From: Thermotogae bacterium
GTDB taxonomy: Bacteria > Thermotogota > Thermotogae > Petrotogales > Petrotogaceae
Length of the DNA: 64,000 nucleotides
Direction of reading: 5' to 3'
Assembly: GCA_024233675.1 (NCBI GenBank)
Contig: JACKPH010000001.1
Coordinates: forward strand, 496,001-560,000
A model generated the notes under the pieces. It saw nothing but the letters and a program-made list of their open reading frames with translations, did not search any database and had not been told where the DNA came from. Position 1 is the first letter of the stretch; each line of letters starts with the position of its first letter. The position numbers and the translations under genes are program-made. Below, piece after piece: positions 52,522 through 61,578 of this stretch.

Positions 52522-54978
52522 TTATTTCAACGAAAAATCCGTTGTAAAAATAATTTTTTTAATTTCTTCAGAAGAATTAATCTCACAAAGATTTTCTAAA
52601 TTACAGAAAACCGAATAAAGATTATTATAATTAAAAAATTTAAGCGGGTTTTTTAACTGATGTGCAATTTTTCTGATTTCATCAGTATTTTTATTTTCTG
52701 CAAAAGAATGTATTTTTTTGATTTTATCACTGTAATCACTGACAAATAATTTATATATTTCATCTTTTGAATTTTTATTTGATTTTGGTTCTTTTTTTAC
52801 CGGAAAAAAGTATTTTATTTTCTGTACAAGTGTTTCTTCATCAAAAGGTTTAGAAATAAAATCATTCATTCCGCATCTGATACACATTTGCTGTGTTTCA
52901 TAAGTTGAATATGCGGTTAGGGCTATAATTACTGTTTTTTTATCAGAAAGCCTTATTTTTTCGGTAAGCTCTGTACCGGACATTGAAGGAATTGATATAT
53001 CCATAAATATAAGATCAAATTTGTTTGTTTTAAGTATTTCATAAGCAGCTTTTCCGTCCCCGCATACAGTTACTTTCATACCGTAAGACTCAAGAATTTC
53101 TTTTACAATCATCTGATTTATTATATTATCCTCTATAAGAAAAATATCAAGAGAATTATTATAATCTGAAATTTCCGTTGTTTCATTTTTCCTGTGATTA
53201 TTTACATATACATCTTCGGATTTAAGAATTACGGAAGTTCCTTTATATTCTTTACTGGAAACGGTTATAGAAATATTGAGAAGATCACATAATTTTTTTG
53301 TTATGGAAAGTCCCAGACCAAGGCCTTTATTTTCAAAATTTTTTTCAGAAATTTTATTAAAAGGAGTAAAAATATCTTTTATTTTATCCTCAGAAATACC
53401 TATTCCTGTATCTTCAACCATAATAAAAAGACTTTCATCTTTAATAAAAGAATTAAATTTTATAAAACCTGATTCAGTATATTTTTCTGAATTGTTTAAT
53501 ATATTATAAATAATTTGTTTGAAACGGATTTTATCGGTTTTTATTACATAATTTTCCGGAACAGTATTTTCAAATATACAGTTTATGGTTTTACCTGAAA
53601 AATTGAGTAAAAAACTTTTTTTAATATCATCGAAAATATCGGAAAAAAATTCATCCTTTATTTTTATGTCAACTTTATCATTATCTATTTTTGAGTAATC
53701 AAGTATATTTTCGACAATATAACTAATTTCTTTCAGTGCGGTTTTCTGAAGATTAACATATTTCAGTATATCGTTATCTTTAATTTTTTTCATTAATATA
53801 TCGTTTATACTTTTTACTGTTGTAAGAGGTGTTCTTATTTCATGATTTGTGTTTGCTATAAAATGATTTTTTATTTTGGAAATATTTTCGGCTTTTTCTT
53901 TTGCCGTAATTAAATTTTCAAGTATAAGTTTTTCTTCGGTTATATCGTTTAAAACTGCATAAATAAGATTAACTTCCCTGAAAAATACACATCTCCATGA
54001 AAACCACCGTGATGAATTTGTGGGATTTTTAAGTTCATAATCAAAAGTGTAAAAATTCTGATCACAGGTTTTTTCTATATTTTTGCTGAGTAAGTCCTTT
54101 TTTTCTTTATCTATATAACCGTAAATATTTGATTTTATGTTCATATATTCTGAAAAATAGTCGTAAAAAGAATTACTTGCTTTTATTATATTTCCTTTTC
54201 TGTCCATTAAAAGTATTATATCTTTAGAAATATCAAATATTTTCTGTGAAATTTCTTCAGAAAGATAATATGTAGAAATATCCTCGGAAGTTATTATAAA
54301 GTATTTAATTTTCTGGTCTTCATCATAATAAGGAGAAATTTTTGTATAGGTAAGAATTTTTTCCGCGTCTTTTGAGAAGAATTTAAGTACGCCGCTCCAT
54401 GTAAATCCGGAATTGATTTTATCAGTTATAGTTTTATAGCCTTCAGTATCATAAGTTTCTGTTATGTCAAAAATTTTTTTTCCTTTAAGATCAGTTCTCT
54501 CAAATTTTGTTGTTTCTATAAATTTATTGTTTAAATAAAGGAAAATGCCGTTTCTGTTTGTTATTGTAACCATCTGTCCTGTCTGTTCAAGTGCAAAAGA
54601 AAGGAGAGAAAGTTCTTTTGAACGTTCTGAATGAGCTTTTTTTTCTATGGATGAAAGCATAACATTAAATATAATTTCGTCTATTTTTTCTGATTCCTCA
54701 TAGTCAACAATTTTTTCAGGATTAACTGAAAAAAGTTCTCTGAGTTCTTTCATGGAAATTTCTTTATACATTATTACAAAAGGAATAAGTCTGTTTTTAT
54801 CCATTAGTTTTTTTACAAAATCAATATTTATATGATCGGAAAAATAAATGAAAATTATATCCGAATCACAGGATGATATATATGATTCACCGATACTATT
54901 TACATTTATTTTATACAAATCATCAGAGAGAAAATGAGAAGAATCCTGGGAAAAGTATGATAATGAAATTTTACTCAT
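52522..54978 (-). CDS. Hybrid sensor histidine kinase (PAS-PAS-HisKA-HATPase-REC-HPt)
   Basis: 818 residues, no membrane segment, so a cytosolic sensor. A receiver-like but degenerate N-terminal domain (1-110), two PAS domains (about 135-360), HisKA with N-H-E-I-R-T-P-L (His about 379), HATPase with D-T-G-I-G-I and G-L-G-L-G-L-S-I, a receiver (phospho-acceptor in F-M-D-I-S-I-P, about 660; K-P-F), and an HPt tail with A-H-Q-L-K-N (His about 772). This is a complete BarA/BvgS-like phosphorelay. It is first in the operon feeding the downstream single-domain response regulator and HD-GYP-PilZ protein. Confidence 0.93.
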   Translation of the reverse strand: MSKISLSYFSQDSSHFLSDDLYKINVNSIGESYISSCDSDIIFIYFSDHINIDFVKKLMDKNRLIPFVIMYKEISMKELRELFSVNPEKIVDYEESEKIDEIIFNVMLSSIEKKAHSERSKELSLLSFALEQTGQMVTITNRNGIFLYLNNKFIETTKFERTDLKGKKIFDITETYDTEGYKTITDKINSGFTWSGVLKFFSKDAEKILTYTKISPYYDEDQKIKYFIITSEDISTYYLSEEISQKIFDISKDIILLMDRKGNIIKASNSFYDYFSEYMNIKSNIYGYIDKEKKDLLSKNIEKTCDQNFYTFDYELKNPTNSSRWFSWRCVFFREVNLIYAVLNDITEEKLILENLITAKEKAENISKIKNHFIANTNHEIRTPLTTVKSINDILMKKIKDNDILKYVNLQKTALKEISYIVENILDYSKIDNDKVDIKIKDEFFSDIFDDIKKSFLLNFSGKTINCIFENTVPENYVIKTDKIRFKQIIYNILNNSEKYTESGFIKFNSFIKDESLFIMVEDTGIGISEDKIKDIFTPFNKISEKNFENKGLGLGLSITKKLCDLLNISITVSSKEYKGTSVILKSEDVYVNNHRKNETTEISDYNNSLDIFLIEDNIINQMIVKEILESYGMKVTVCGDGKAAYEILKTNKFDLIFMDISIPSMSGTELTEKIRLSDKKTVIIALTAYSTYETQQMCIRCGMNDFISKPFDEETLVQKIKYFFPVKKEPKSNKNSKDEIYKLFVSDYSDKIKKIHSFAENKNTDEIRKIAHQLKNPLKFFNYNNLYSVFCNLENLCEINSSEEIKKIIFTTDFSLK

Positions 54979-55030
54979 AACAACCGCCCCCTTTATAATA
55001 TTATAACAAATAACTTAATAAAAAATAAAC

Positions 55031-55082
55031 AAAAACCGTACTTAAGTGTTTATGAATTTAGAAATCCCAAGTACGGTTTTAA
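55031..55082 (-). terminator. Terminator of the ccdA-thioredoxin operon
   Basis: AAAAACCGTACTT and AAGTACGGTTTT arms (55031-55043 and 55069-55080) enclose a long loop. Read on the minus strand it ends in a T run. It comes directly after the thioredoxin-like gene stop. Confidence 0.75.
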
Positions 55083-55083
55083 A

Positions 55084-55737
55084 TTATTTTTTCTTTATAA
55101 CAACATAATTATCAGGAAAATCTTTATCCGCAGATACAACATTGCTGTAAAGATCTTTTGAATATTTAAGTTCAACGGTATTAGGGTCATATTTCATAAG
55201 AAAATCTATATCATCCTGTGAAAGATAAATAATTCTTTTGCTCACAGAAACTTTTAAATTCTGTGAAATAAAGTCATCAAGAGAGATATCGTTGTTATTT
55301 TCATATTTTATATACATAAGAATCTGCAGAAAATTTTCTTTTTCAAGATATCCCGGAAGAATTCCGAATGAGTTTTCATTCTGGTCCATAAAAAGGAAAC
55401 TTGGTGTACCCCTTACACCAAATCCTCCGTAAAGTTGTGAATAAGTATACTGTTTCCCTCCGAACGTAGCTTTTCTTGAAGAAGTAGGATTAATTTCGGT
55501 AAAAACATATTCTGTTTTAAGCCATTCCGAAATTTCATCATCTGTGAGCACATTTTCTTTAAATTTTTTACAGTAAATACAGGAATCACTTGAAAACATT
55601 ATTATTAAATATTTATCTGTTAACGAAGCTACTTTTTTTGCAGTATCAATGTCTGTAAAAACATAGTTTGAAATAGGTTCTGAAAAAGAAAAAACTGATA
55701 TGAAAAGAATGAAAAAAATAAATATTTTATTCCGCAT
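55084..55737 (-). CDS. Exported thioredoxin-fold protein
   Basis: 217 residues with a Sec signal peptide (residues 1-18, F-I-F-F-I-L-F-I-S-V-F-S-F-S). It has a thioredoxin domain with the redox motif C-I-Y-C (about residue 53) and the cis-Pro loop V-R-G-T-P-S-F. It should reduce or isomerise disulfides outside the cytoplasm. The start codon touches the stop of the ccdA gene, so CcdA almost certainly supplies its electrons. Confidence 0.9.
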   Translation of the reverse strand: MRNKIFIFFILFISVFSFSEPISNYVFTDIDTAKKVASLTDKYLIIMFSSDSCIYCKKFKENVLTDDEISEWLKTEYVFTEINPTSSRKATFGGKQYTYSQLYGGFGVRGTPSFLFMDQNENSFGILPGYLEKENFLQILMYIKYENNNDISLDDFISQNLKVSVSKRIIYLSQDDIDFLMKYDPNTVELKYSKDLYSNVVSADKDFPDNYVVIKKK

Positions 55738-56430
55738 TTAAAACCCTCCCTGTAAAGAATTGAAAAAACCGGTTGAAATTAATATTCCTGTTATTATAAG
55801 AAGAATTCCTCCGGCATATCTTAAAAATTTCTGCCATTTAGGTTCTCCGAACGTTATTTTTGATATAATTTTTGAAACGAATCCCGAAAGAAAAATAAAA
55901 GGAAAAGATATTCCGAGTGAATAAACAAAAAGCAGCAGACTGCCTCTAACTGCTGTTCCGGTGTTTGCAGCCATTGCAAGTATTGAACCAAGAACAGGTC
56001 CGGAACATGGTATCCATACTACAGATATTATTATTCCGAGAATAAATGAAGAAAAAAATGAATCATTCCGCCATTTCATAAGATTGAATTTTTTTGCTTT
56101 TATAAAATTTATTTTCAGAATGTAAAAAAAACCAAGTATTATTACGATCAATCCCATTAAAATATTTGTAATTTTCTGATATTCTATTAAAAGCGACCCG
56201 AAAAACCCTGACATAAGACCAATTAATGCAAAAAAAACAGAAAGTCCGGAAAAAAATCCCACAGTTCTTTTTATAACATGTTTTATATTACTGTAATCAA
56301 CTACCAGAACAGAAAGAAAAACAGGGATCAGCGGCATAACGCACGGACTGAAAAAAGAAAGAATACCTCCTGAAAAGGCTGATAAAAAACTAACAGAAGT
56401 GCCGAAATAATTTATATCCGAAAAATTCAT
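55738..56430 (-). CDS. ccdA: CcdA-type transmembrane electron-transfer protein
   Basis: A 230-residue six-TM protein of the DsbD/CcdA family that moves reducing equivalents from cytosolic thioredoxin across the membrane. It has the two conserved Pro-Cys motifs, F-F-S-P-C-V-M-P-L near the N-terminus and W-I-P-C-S-G-P in the centre, which form the redox pair. It is coupled to the exported thioredoxin-like gene. No cytochrome c genes are near, so general extracytoplasmic thiol maintenance is more likely than cytochrome maturation. Confidence 0.93.
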   Translation of the reverse strand: MNFSDINYFGTSVSFLSAFSGGILSFFSPCVMPLIPVFLSVLVVDYSNIKHVIKRTVGFFSGLSVFFALIGLMSGFFGSLLIEYQKITNILMGLIVIILGFFYILKINFIKAKKFNLMKWRNDSFFSSFILGIIISVVWIPCSGPVLGSILAMAANTGTAVRGSLLLFVYSLGISFPFIFLSGFVSKIISKITFGEPKWQKFLRYAGGILLIITGILISTGFFNSLQGGF

Positions 56431-56554
56431 ATTATACCCCCCTATCGTATAAATAAATTATAACAAAAAATATCTGTTTTAAAAATTAAATTTATATTAA
56501 AATTAAATTTAAAAATTTTTCTGAAAGATTTTAAAATATAAAATAAGAAAATAC

Positions 56555-56563
56555 TGTTATAAT
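56555..56563 (+). promoter_or_regulatory. Extended -10 promoter of the beta-galactosidase gene
   Basis: TGT-TATAAT at 56555-56563, about 44 nt upstream of the start codon, in an AT-rich divergent region. Confidence 0.6.
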
Positions 56564-56606
56564 ATTTTATAGAGATAATATTTAAAATCAAAAAGGAGGT
56601 AAAAGA

Positions 56607-58430
56607 ATGCTCGGAGTTGCATATTATCCTGAACACTGGGATTTTGAAAGAATAGAAAAGGATATAGAAATTATGTCCGGGAACGGAATAAAAATAATAA
56701 GAATAGGTGAGTTTATGTGGGATAAACTCGAACCCGAAGAAGGAAATTACGATTTCAGCATTTTAGATAAAGTTTTTGAATCAGCAGAAAAAAACGGAAT
56801 AAAAATAATACTGGGAACACCTTCAGCAACCCCCCCGGCATGGATAATAAGAAAATATCCTGATATTCTTCAGAAAGATGAGAACGGTAATGTAAGAAAT
56901 TTCGGAAGCAGGAGACATTACTGTTATAACAGTGATAATTATAAACAGTATATAAAAGAAATAGTTGAAAAACTTGCAGAAAGATACGGAATAAGGGAAG
57001 GCCTTTATGCATGGCAGATAGATAATGAATTCGGGTGTGAGAATACAACACACTGTTACTGTGAAAAATGTGATTCGGAATTTACAAGATTTCTTGCGGT
57101 TAAATACGGTGATATAAAAAAACTTAATGAGGCATGGGGAACATCATTTTGGTCACAGACATACAATTCTTTTTCACAGATAGAAACACCGAAAAAAACT
57201 AATGCATTTCCTAATCCGCATCATGTTATTGATTATTACAGATTTTCCACTGAATCTATAAATAATTATGCAAAAGCACAGGCGGATATAATAAGAAAAT
57301 ATTCTGACAGACCGGTTACACATAATTTTATGGTTAATTTTACCGATATAAATTATAAAGATCATGAAAAAATTTATGATTTTATATCTTATGACAGTTA
57401 TATGCCGAAAGAGGAATTTGACCCTATGCTTACTGCGTTTAATTTTGATCTTATGTACGCTATAAAAAACAAAGAGTTTACTGTTATGGAACAACAGCCG
57501 GGAAGGGTAAACTGGCAGACAAGAAATCTTTATTATCCTGCAAAATGGCTTTTACCGGTTACTTTTCAGGCAAAACTTCACGGGGCTTCGGATCTTCTTT
57601 ATTTCAGATACAGAGCAGTTCCTTACGGAGCAGAACAGTTTCATAACGGAATTCTTAACTATGACGGAAAACCCGAAAAATCAGAAAGACTTAAATTAAT
57701 AAAAAGAATGTCAAAAGAATATGACAGCCTTAATAAGATAAAAAATGCGGATACGGCTTTATATTTTGATTATGAAGTAAGCTGGATGCATAAAATAAAT
57801 AATGTTTCAAAAGATTTTAATTATATTAATTCTGTAATAGATATATACGGTGCTGTAAAAAAATTAAACAGGGAAGCAGATATTGTATTTTATGACAGTG
57901 ATATTTCAAAGTATAAATACATCATAGTACCGTTTGCAGTTTATCTGAGTGATGAATTTAAAAGAAAAACAGAAAATTTTCAGGGAAAAATTCTTATAAC
58001 TGCTATGACAGATCTTAAGGATGTTAATAATCATATATTAAAAACAACAGGAATAAATATGAAAGGACTTAAGCTTGAGATAAAAGATTTCGGAGCGGTT
58101 TATTCCAAAAAAATAAATTATAAAAATTATGAAATAAAAGGCGATTACTGGATAGAAGAAATAGTACCGTCAGAAGGAAAAATAACCGGATACTGGGAAA
58201 ATGAGATGGTTGCATCTGTTGAATCAGAAGATGGAAAAGTTATATATACAGGATTTGTAACCGACAGAGACGGATATGTTAAAATTCTTTCGGATTTTTT
58301 CGGTGAAAATGAAATAACAGAAGACGGTCTTGAATTAACAGGAGAATATGTTATAAATTATACAGATACAGAAAAAGAGTACGGAAAAATAAAATTACAG
58401 CCATATTCAATAAAAAAGATATGTGAGTAA
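56607..58430 (+). CDS. GH42 beta-galactosidase
   Basis: A 607-residue glycoside hydrolase family 42 enzyme. The N-terminal G-V-A-Y-Y-P-E-H-W, R-I-G-E-F-M-W-D, and P-S-A-T-P-P-A-W are family landmarks. The acid/base Glu lies in W-Q-I-D-N-E-F-G (about residue 140) and the nucleophile Glu in V-M-E-Q-Q-P-G (about 294). A Cys cluster (C-E-N-T-T-H-C-Y-C-E-K-C) matches the structural zinc site. There is no signal peptide, so it acts on imported galactosides. It is slightly shorter than many family members. It stands alone with its own promoter and terminator and no transporter beside it. Confidence 0.95.
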   Translation: MLGVAYYPEHWDFERIEKDIEIMSGNGIKIIRIGEFMWDKLEPEEGNYDFSILDKVFESAEKNGIKIILGTPSATPPAWIIRKYPDILQKDENGNVRNFGSRRHYCYNSDNYKQYIKEIVEKLAERYGIREGLYAWQIDNEFGCENTTHCYCEKCDSEFTRFLAVKYGDIKKLNEAWGTSFWSQTYNSFSQIETPKKTNAFPNPHHVIDYYRFSTESINNYAKAQADIIRKYSDRPVTHNFMVNFTDINYKDHEKIYDFISYDSYMPKEEFDPMLTAFNFDLMYAIKNKEFTVMEQQPGRVNWQTRNLYYPAKWLLPVTFQAKLHGASDLLYFRYRAVPYGAEQFHNGILNYDGKPEKSERLKLIKRMSKEYDSLNKIKNADTALYFDYEVSWMHKINNVSKDFNYINSVIDIYGAVKKLNREADIVFYDSDISKYKYIIVPFAVYLSDEFKRKTENFQGKILITAMTDLKDVNNHILKTTGINMKGLKLEIKDFGAVYSKKINYKNYEIKGDYWIEEIVPSEGKITGYWENEMVASVESEDGKVIYTGFVTDRDGYVKILSDFFGENEITEDGLELTGEYVINYTDTEKEYGKIKLQPYSIKKICE

Positions 58431-58444
58431 TCACATATCTTTTT
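58417..58444. terminator. Bidirectional rho-independent terminator overlapping the beta-galactosidase stop
   Basis: A 10 bp stem, AGATATGTGA (58417-58426) and TCACATATCT (58431-58440), with a GTAA loop and T run. The hairpin overlaps the ends of both convergent coding regions. Confidence 0.88.
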
Positions 58445-58766
58445 CATCTTCTTCATTTTCTTCTTCGTATTCTGCATCTTCATCTATTGTATCGATAACA
58501 TCTGTGTTACTTTCCCAGAAATCATAAACTCTGTTGTATTCTTCTTCATCTTCAATTGAATCAAGGAAGAAGTCATCTCCTTCTGTTGTAACTTTAAAAA
58601 CAACAGTTTCTCCGAGAGTCATTTCATCTGTATCTTCATCGGGAAAAGCTTCATCACATATCCAGTATTTTTTTCCTTCAAGTTCTAATTCAGCAACAAA
58701 AAGAAAATGATATTCTTTTTCGTCATCGCCCATAATTGTAAAAAATTCCAATTCATTTTCATCCAT
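58431..58766 (-). CDS. DUF1292 family protein
   Basis: 111 residues, strongly acidic. The E-Y-H-F-L-F-V-A-E-L-E-L-E-G-K-K-Y core and the C-terminal D-S-I-E-D-E-E-E-Y match the small DUF1292 family, whose role is unknown. The start is ATG 58766, 8 nt after GGAGG; the TTG at 58781 overlaps the SD. It is monocistronic and convergent with the beta-galactosidase gene. Confidence 0.85.
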   Translation of the reverse strand: MDENELEFFTIMGDDEKEYHFLFVAELELEGKKYWICDEAFPDEDTDEMTLGETVVFKVTTEGDDFFLDSIEDEEEYNRVYDFWESNTDVIDTIDEDAEYEEENEEDEKDM

Positions 58767-58892
58767 ATTATCGACCTCCAAATATATTTCACTTAAGTTT
58801 ACATTATAAATCTTAAAAATATATTACTAAATAATGTTAAAAGTATAATTCATGATATTATTTTAATATAAAATAAAAGGCGGTGAATAAAA

Positions 58893-59585
58893 ATTTTTGT
58901 TTATAGAAATGAAAAAGGTTACTTTGAAATAGAAGAATTTAAAAAATACGGAGTTAATGCTTTGTTTACAACTAAACACAGCTCTGATATAAAAAATATT
59001 ATCGGTACGGAAGGAAAAAATATAATATATATAAATCAGGTTCACGGGGATAATGTAATAAAAGTATCTGAATTTACCGGTAAAATTACTGATGCGGACG
59101 GAGTTATGACAGATAATCCCCAAAATATTCTTATTACAAAGTATGCTGACTGTGTACCTCTTTATTTTTATGATATAAATAAGCACATAATAGCATCAGT
59201 TCATTCAGGATGGAAAGGAACATATTTAAAAATAGGTGAAAAAGCCGTATATAAAATGAAAGAAAATTACGGTTCTGATCCGGAAAATATTATATGTGCT
59301 ATAGGACCTTCTATAGGACCTGAAAATTTTGAAATAGGAGAAGAGGTTTATTTAAAAATTAAATCTGTTTACACTGATGAAGATCTTTATAAAAAAAACA
59401 ACAGTAATAAATTTATCTTTAATCTCTGGGAAGCAAACAGAAGACTTCTTGTTAAATCGGGTATAAAAGAAAAAAATATAATTACGGCAGCTATGTGTAC
59501 ATATGAAATGAATGATATGTTTTTTTCTTACAGAAGAGAAAATGGTAATACCGGAAGAATGTCCGCATTAATATATTTTGAATAA
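58893..59585 (+). CDS. pgeF: PgeF/YlmD-type purine nucleosidase (laccase-domain protein), apparent ATT start
   Basis: Multicopper-fold-related enzymes of this family act on purine nucleosides and in peptidoglycan editing. Motifs: Q-V-H-G-D-N, A-D-C-V-P-L, H-S-G-W-K-G, G-P-S-I-G-P and C-T-Y-E and F-F-S-Y-R-R. The zinc-binding His-Cys-His set is intact. The open frame extends upstream to a TGA at 58884-58886. Family members have an N-terminal strand ending G-V-x-A before F-T-T. That strand is present (Y-G-V-N-A-L-F-T-T), so a start at ATT 58893, 9 nt after AAGGCGG, gives the full-length 230-residue protein. The alternative TTG 58962 would lose it. Confidence 0.87.
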   Translation: MFVYRNEKGYFEIEEFKKYGVNALFTTKHSSDIKNIIGTEGKNIIYINQVHGDNVIKVSEFTGKITDADGVMTDNPQNILITKYADCVPLYFYDINKHIIASVHSGWKGTYLKIGEKAVYKMKENYGSDPENIICAIGPSIGPENFEIGEEVYLKIKSVYTDEDLYKKNNSNKFIFNLWEANRRLLVKSGIKEKNIITAAMCTYEMNDMFFSYRRENGNTGRMSALIYFE

Positions 59586-59658
59586 ATTACCGGGAGTCTT
59601 TTCTTATTAAGGTTTTTAAAACAAAATTTAATTAATATAATATTATCTGAGAAATAAT

Positions 59659-59687
59659 AAAAGGAAAGATTTAATCTTTCCTTTTAT
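59659..59687. terminator. Bidirectional rho-independent terminator
   Basis: A 12 bp perfect stem, AAAAGGAAAGAT (59659-59670) and ATCTTTCCTTTT (59674-59685), with a TTA loop, between convergent genes. Confidence 0.9.
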
Positions 59688-60265
59688 TTTGATTTTCTCA
59701 GAGGAAATGACATATTTGAAAATTTACTGTCAATATCCTGAAAATAGCCTTCTTTTACATTTTTAATATCTTCAATAGCTATAAAAGCTTTTGAGTCAAA
59801 ATTTTCCGCAAGTTCTTCGTATTTCGGATATTTTTTACGCTGCATTATACTGTATATTACATAAGCCTGACCTGTTTTTCCGTAAGCAGGAACAGTTGTT
59901 ACACCGAATCCGGATAATCTCAGACCGTTTATAAATTCTTCCGGGTCTTTATTTGTTATTAGTCTTACCGAAATAGTTCCTATTGCAAGTTTTTCCTCAA
60001 GCATTATTCCGACAAAATTTCCCATTGCAAAACCTCCGGCATATGCAATTACATACAAAGCATTATCAACGCTCTGTATAACTCTTCCGGCAACGAGAAG
60101 CCATACGGTTACTTCGAAAAAACCTATAAGGGATGCAAGATATTTTTTACCTTTTGATACGAGTATAATTCTTGTTGTTCCGAGTGAAACATCGAGTATT
60201 CTTGCAAAGAAAATAATAAAAGGCATGATAACCCATTTGAAAATTTCACTATCAAAAAAATCCAC
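59684..60265 (-). CDS. DUF2179/UPF0316 membrane protein
   Basis: 193 residues: three N-terminal hydrophobic segments (to about residue 85) with F-A-R-I-L-D-V-S-L-G-T-T-R, followed by a cytosolic DUF2179 domain (about 95-170) with G-F-G-V-T-T-V-P-A-Y-G. This matches UPF0316 proteins of unknown function; related DUF2179 domains have been proposed to bind nucleotides. The GTG start at 60265 follows CGGAGG at 7 nt. It is monocistronic. Confidence 0.85.
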   Translation of the reverse strand: MDFFDSEIFKWVIMPFIIFFARILDVSLGTTRIILVSKGKKYLASLIGFFEVTVWLLVAGRVIQSVDNALYVIAYAGGFAMGNFVGIMLEEKLAIGTISVRLITNKDPEEFINGLRLSGFGVTTVPAYGKTGQAYVIYSIMQRKKYPKYEELAENFDSKAFIAIEDIKNVKEGYFQDIDSKFSNMSFPLRKSK

Positions 60266-60321
60266 GATAAAACCTCCGTTTTATTGTATAATTTATTATA
60301 AAAAATAAAGTGGTGATAAAT

Positions 60322-60987
60322 ATGAATTTTAAGGGATATACGAAAGAAACATTGTCTTTTATGTCAGATTTACTTTTTAATAATAACAAAAAGTGGTTTG
60401 AAAATAACAGGGAAAGATTTGAAAAATATGTAAAAGAGCCTACGGTTGATCTTGTTTATGATATAGGTAATATATTGTATGAATATACAGAAAATATTAA
60501 CTGTGAACCTTTACCGGGAAAGGCGCTTTTCAGAATAAATAATAATATGAGATTTTCTAAAATACCGTATAAAAAATATTACGGTTTTTTTGTCTGGGAA
60601 GGACCAAATAAATTCAAAATGGATAATTCCGGATTTTATTTTTATTTCGATTCGGAAAAAGTTTTTATTTCATGCGGAATTCATCAGATGAATAAAAATT
60701 ATACGGAAAATTTCAGAAGGAGTATATTCAGTACTATAGCATACAATGAACTATATAAATTATACCTTAAAGGTATAAAAAAGAAGCTCTGCATATGTGA
60801 AGATTCTCTTAAAAGAACACCTTCGGGATATAATGAAAATTTATTTATAAAGAAAAAAACCCTGTATTTTTACAGAGTTTTCCCTTATGATATACTTACT
60901 GATAAAGATCTTTCCGGAATTATCACAGAAACATATATAAACAGTATAAGCATGCACGAATGGATAAAAAGACATGTTTATATCTGA
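60322..60987 (+). CDS. DUF2461 family protein
   Basis: About 221 residues with the family opening F-M-S-D-L-L-F-N-N-N-K-K-W-F-E-N-N-R and the R-I-N-N-N-M-R-F-S-K-I-P-Y-K block (broken here for brevity). DUF2461 proteins are cytosolic and of unknown function. The start is ATG 60322, 8 nt after AAGTGG; GTG codons upstream are in the SD. It is followed by about 150 nt without an obvious gene. Confidence 0.85.
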   Translation: MNFKGYTKETLSFMSDLLFNNNKKWFENNRERFEKYVKEPTVDLVYDIGNILYEYTENINCEPLPGKALFRINNNMRFSKIPYKKYYGFFVWEGPNKFKMDNSGFYFYFDSEKVFISCGIHQMNKNYTENFRRSIFSTIAYNELYKLYLKGIKKKLCICEDSLKRTPSGYNENLFIKKKTLYFYRVFPYDILTDKDLSGIITETYINSISMHEWIKRHVYI

Positions 60988-61066
60988 AAACAGTTCATTA
61001 ATAAAGTAATACATCTTTCATGACCTTAGATATACAAAAACAGACCTAAAAAGAAATATAATTTAT

Positions 61067-61117
61067 ATGAAAACAACAACACAATGTGTAACCCCAATGA
61101 GATATCTAAACTATTGA
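61067..61117 (+). other. Very short open frame and hairpin in the 60988-61140 gap
   Basis: After DUF2461 the gap contains a TATAAT (61057-61062) without a -35, a 16-codon frame starting M-K-T-T-T-Q-C and ending at TGA 61115-61117 without an SD, and then a strong terminator that overlaps the stop. This could be a short untranslated RNA, a leader-like peptide or just the tail of the DUF2461 transcript. Confidence 0.25.
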
Positions 61118-61142
61118 GAATGCGATGCATTCTCTTTTTTTT
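61116..61142 (+). terminator. Rho-independent terminator
   Basis: GAGAATGC (61116-61123), a GAT loop and GCATTCTC (61127-61134), followed by eight T residues. It is oriented for plus-strand transcription only. Confidence 0.9.
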
Positions 61143-61578
61143 ATTCAAATTCTATGCTTTTTATAACTTCTTTAAGACCTTCAACTGATACAAAAGTTTT
61201 TCTTTTTCCTTCTTTTTTGTATATGTACTGAGGACTTACGTATTTAATAGGTTTTATTGGTATGTTGTTCAGTATGCAGTATGATTTAACCTCAGAAAAA
61301 TCAAAATAATTTTTACCTTCAATAAAAATTGAAGTTACAAGAGAAAGATTTATTTTATATTTTGCCTTGTTGTCTTTATTGACATATGATTCAATATATT
61401 CAGCAAGCTCCCAGATTTTATCTGCCCTTACCCATCCCTGAACCATGGCTTTTTTAATATCTTTAGGATATTCAGGAATAAAATCTATTCCGTAAAGCCT
61501 TAATACATCAGCCAGAAAATAATACTGACCGCCCTCTTTTTCTGTTTTCATTACCTTGGATAAGTCATTATAATTAAT
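61141..61578 (-). CDS. Hypothetical protein, apparent ATT start
   Basis: About 145 soluble residues; I do not recognise the family. It has helix-rich segments with W-V-R-A-D-K-I-W-E-L-A-E-Y-I and a C-terminal basic part (K-K-E-G-K-R-K-T-F). The SD GAGGTGAT includes the only canonical start codon (GTG 61587). Initiation at ATT 61578, 8 nt after GAGG, fits the spacing used elsewhere in the window; ATT 61581 is also possible. Confidence 0.65.
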   Translation of the reverse strand: MNYNDLSKVMKTEKEGGQYYFLADVLRLYGIDFIPEYPKDIKKAMVQGWVRADKIWELAEYIESYVNKDNKAKYKINLSLVTSIFIEGKNYFDFSEVKSYCILNNIPIKPIKYVSPQYIYKKEGKRKTFVSVEGLKEVIKSIEFE

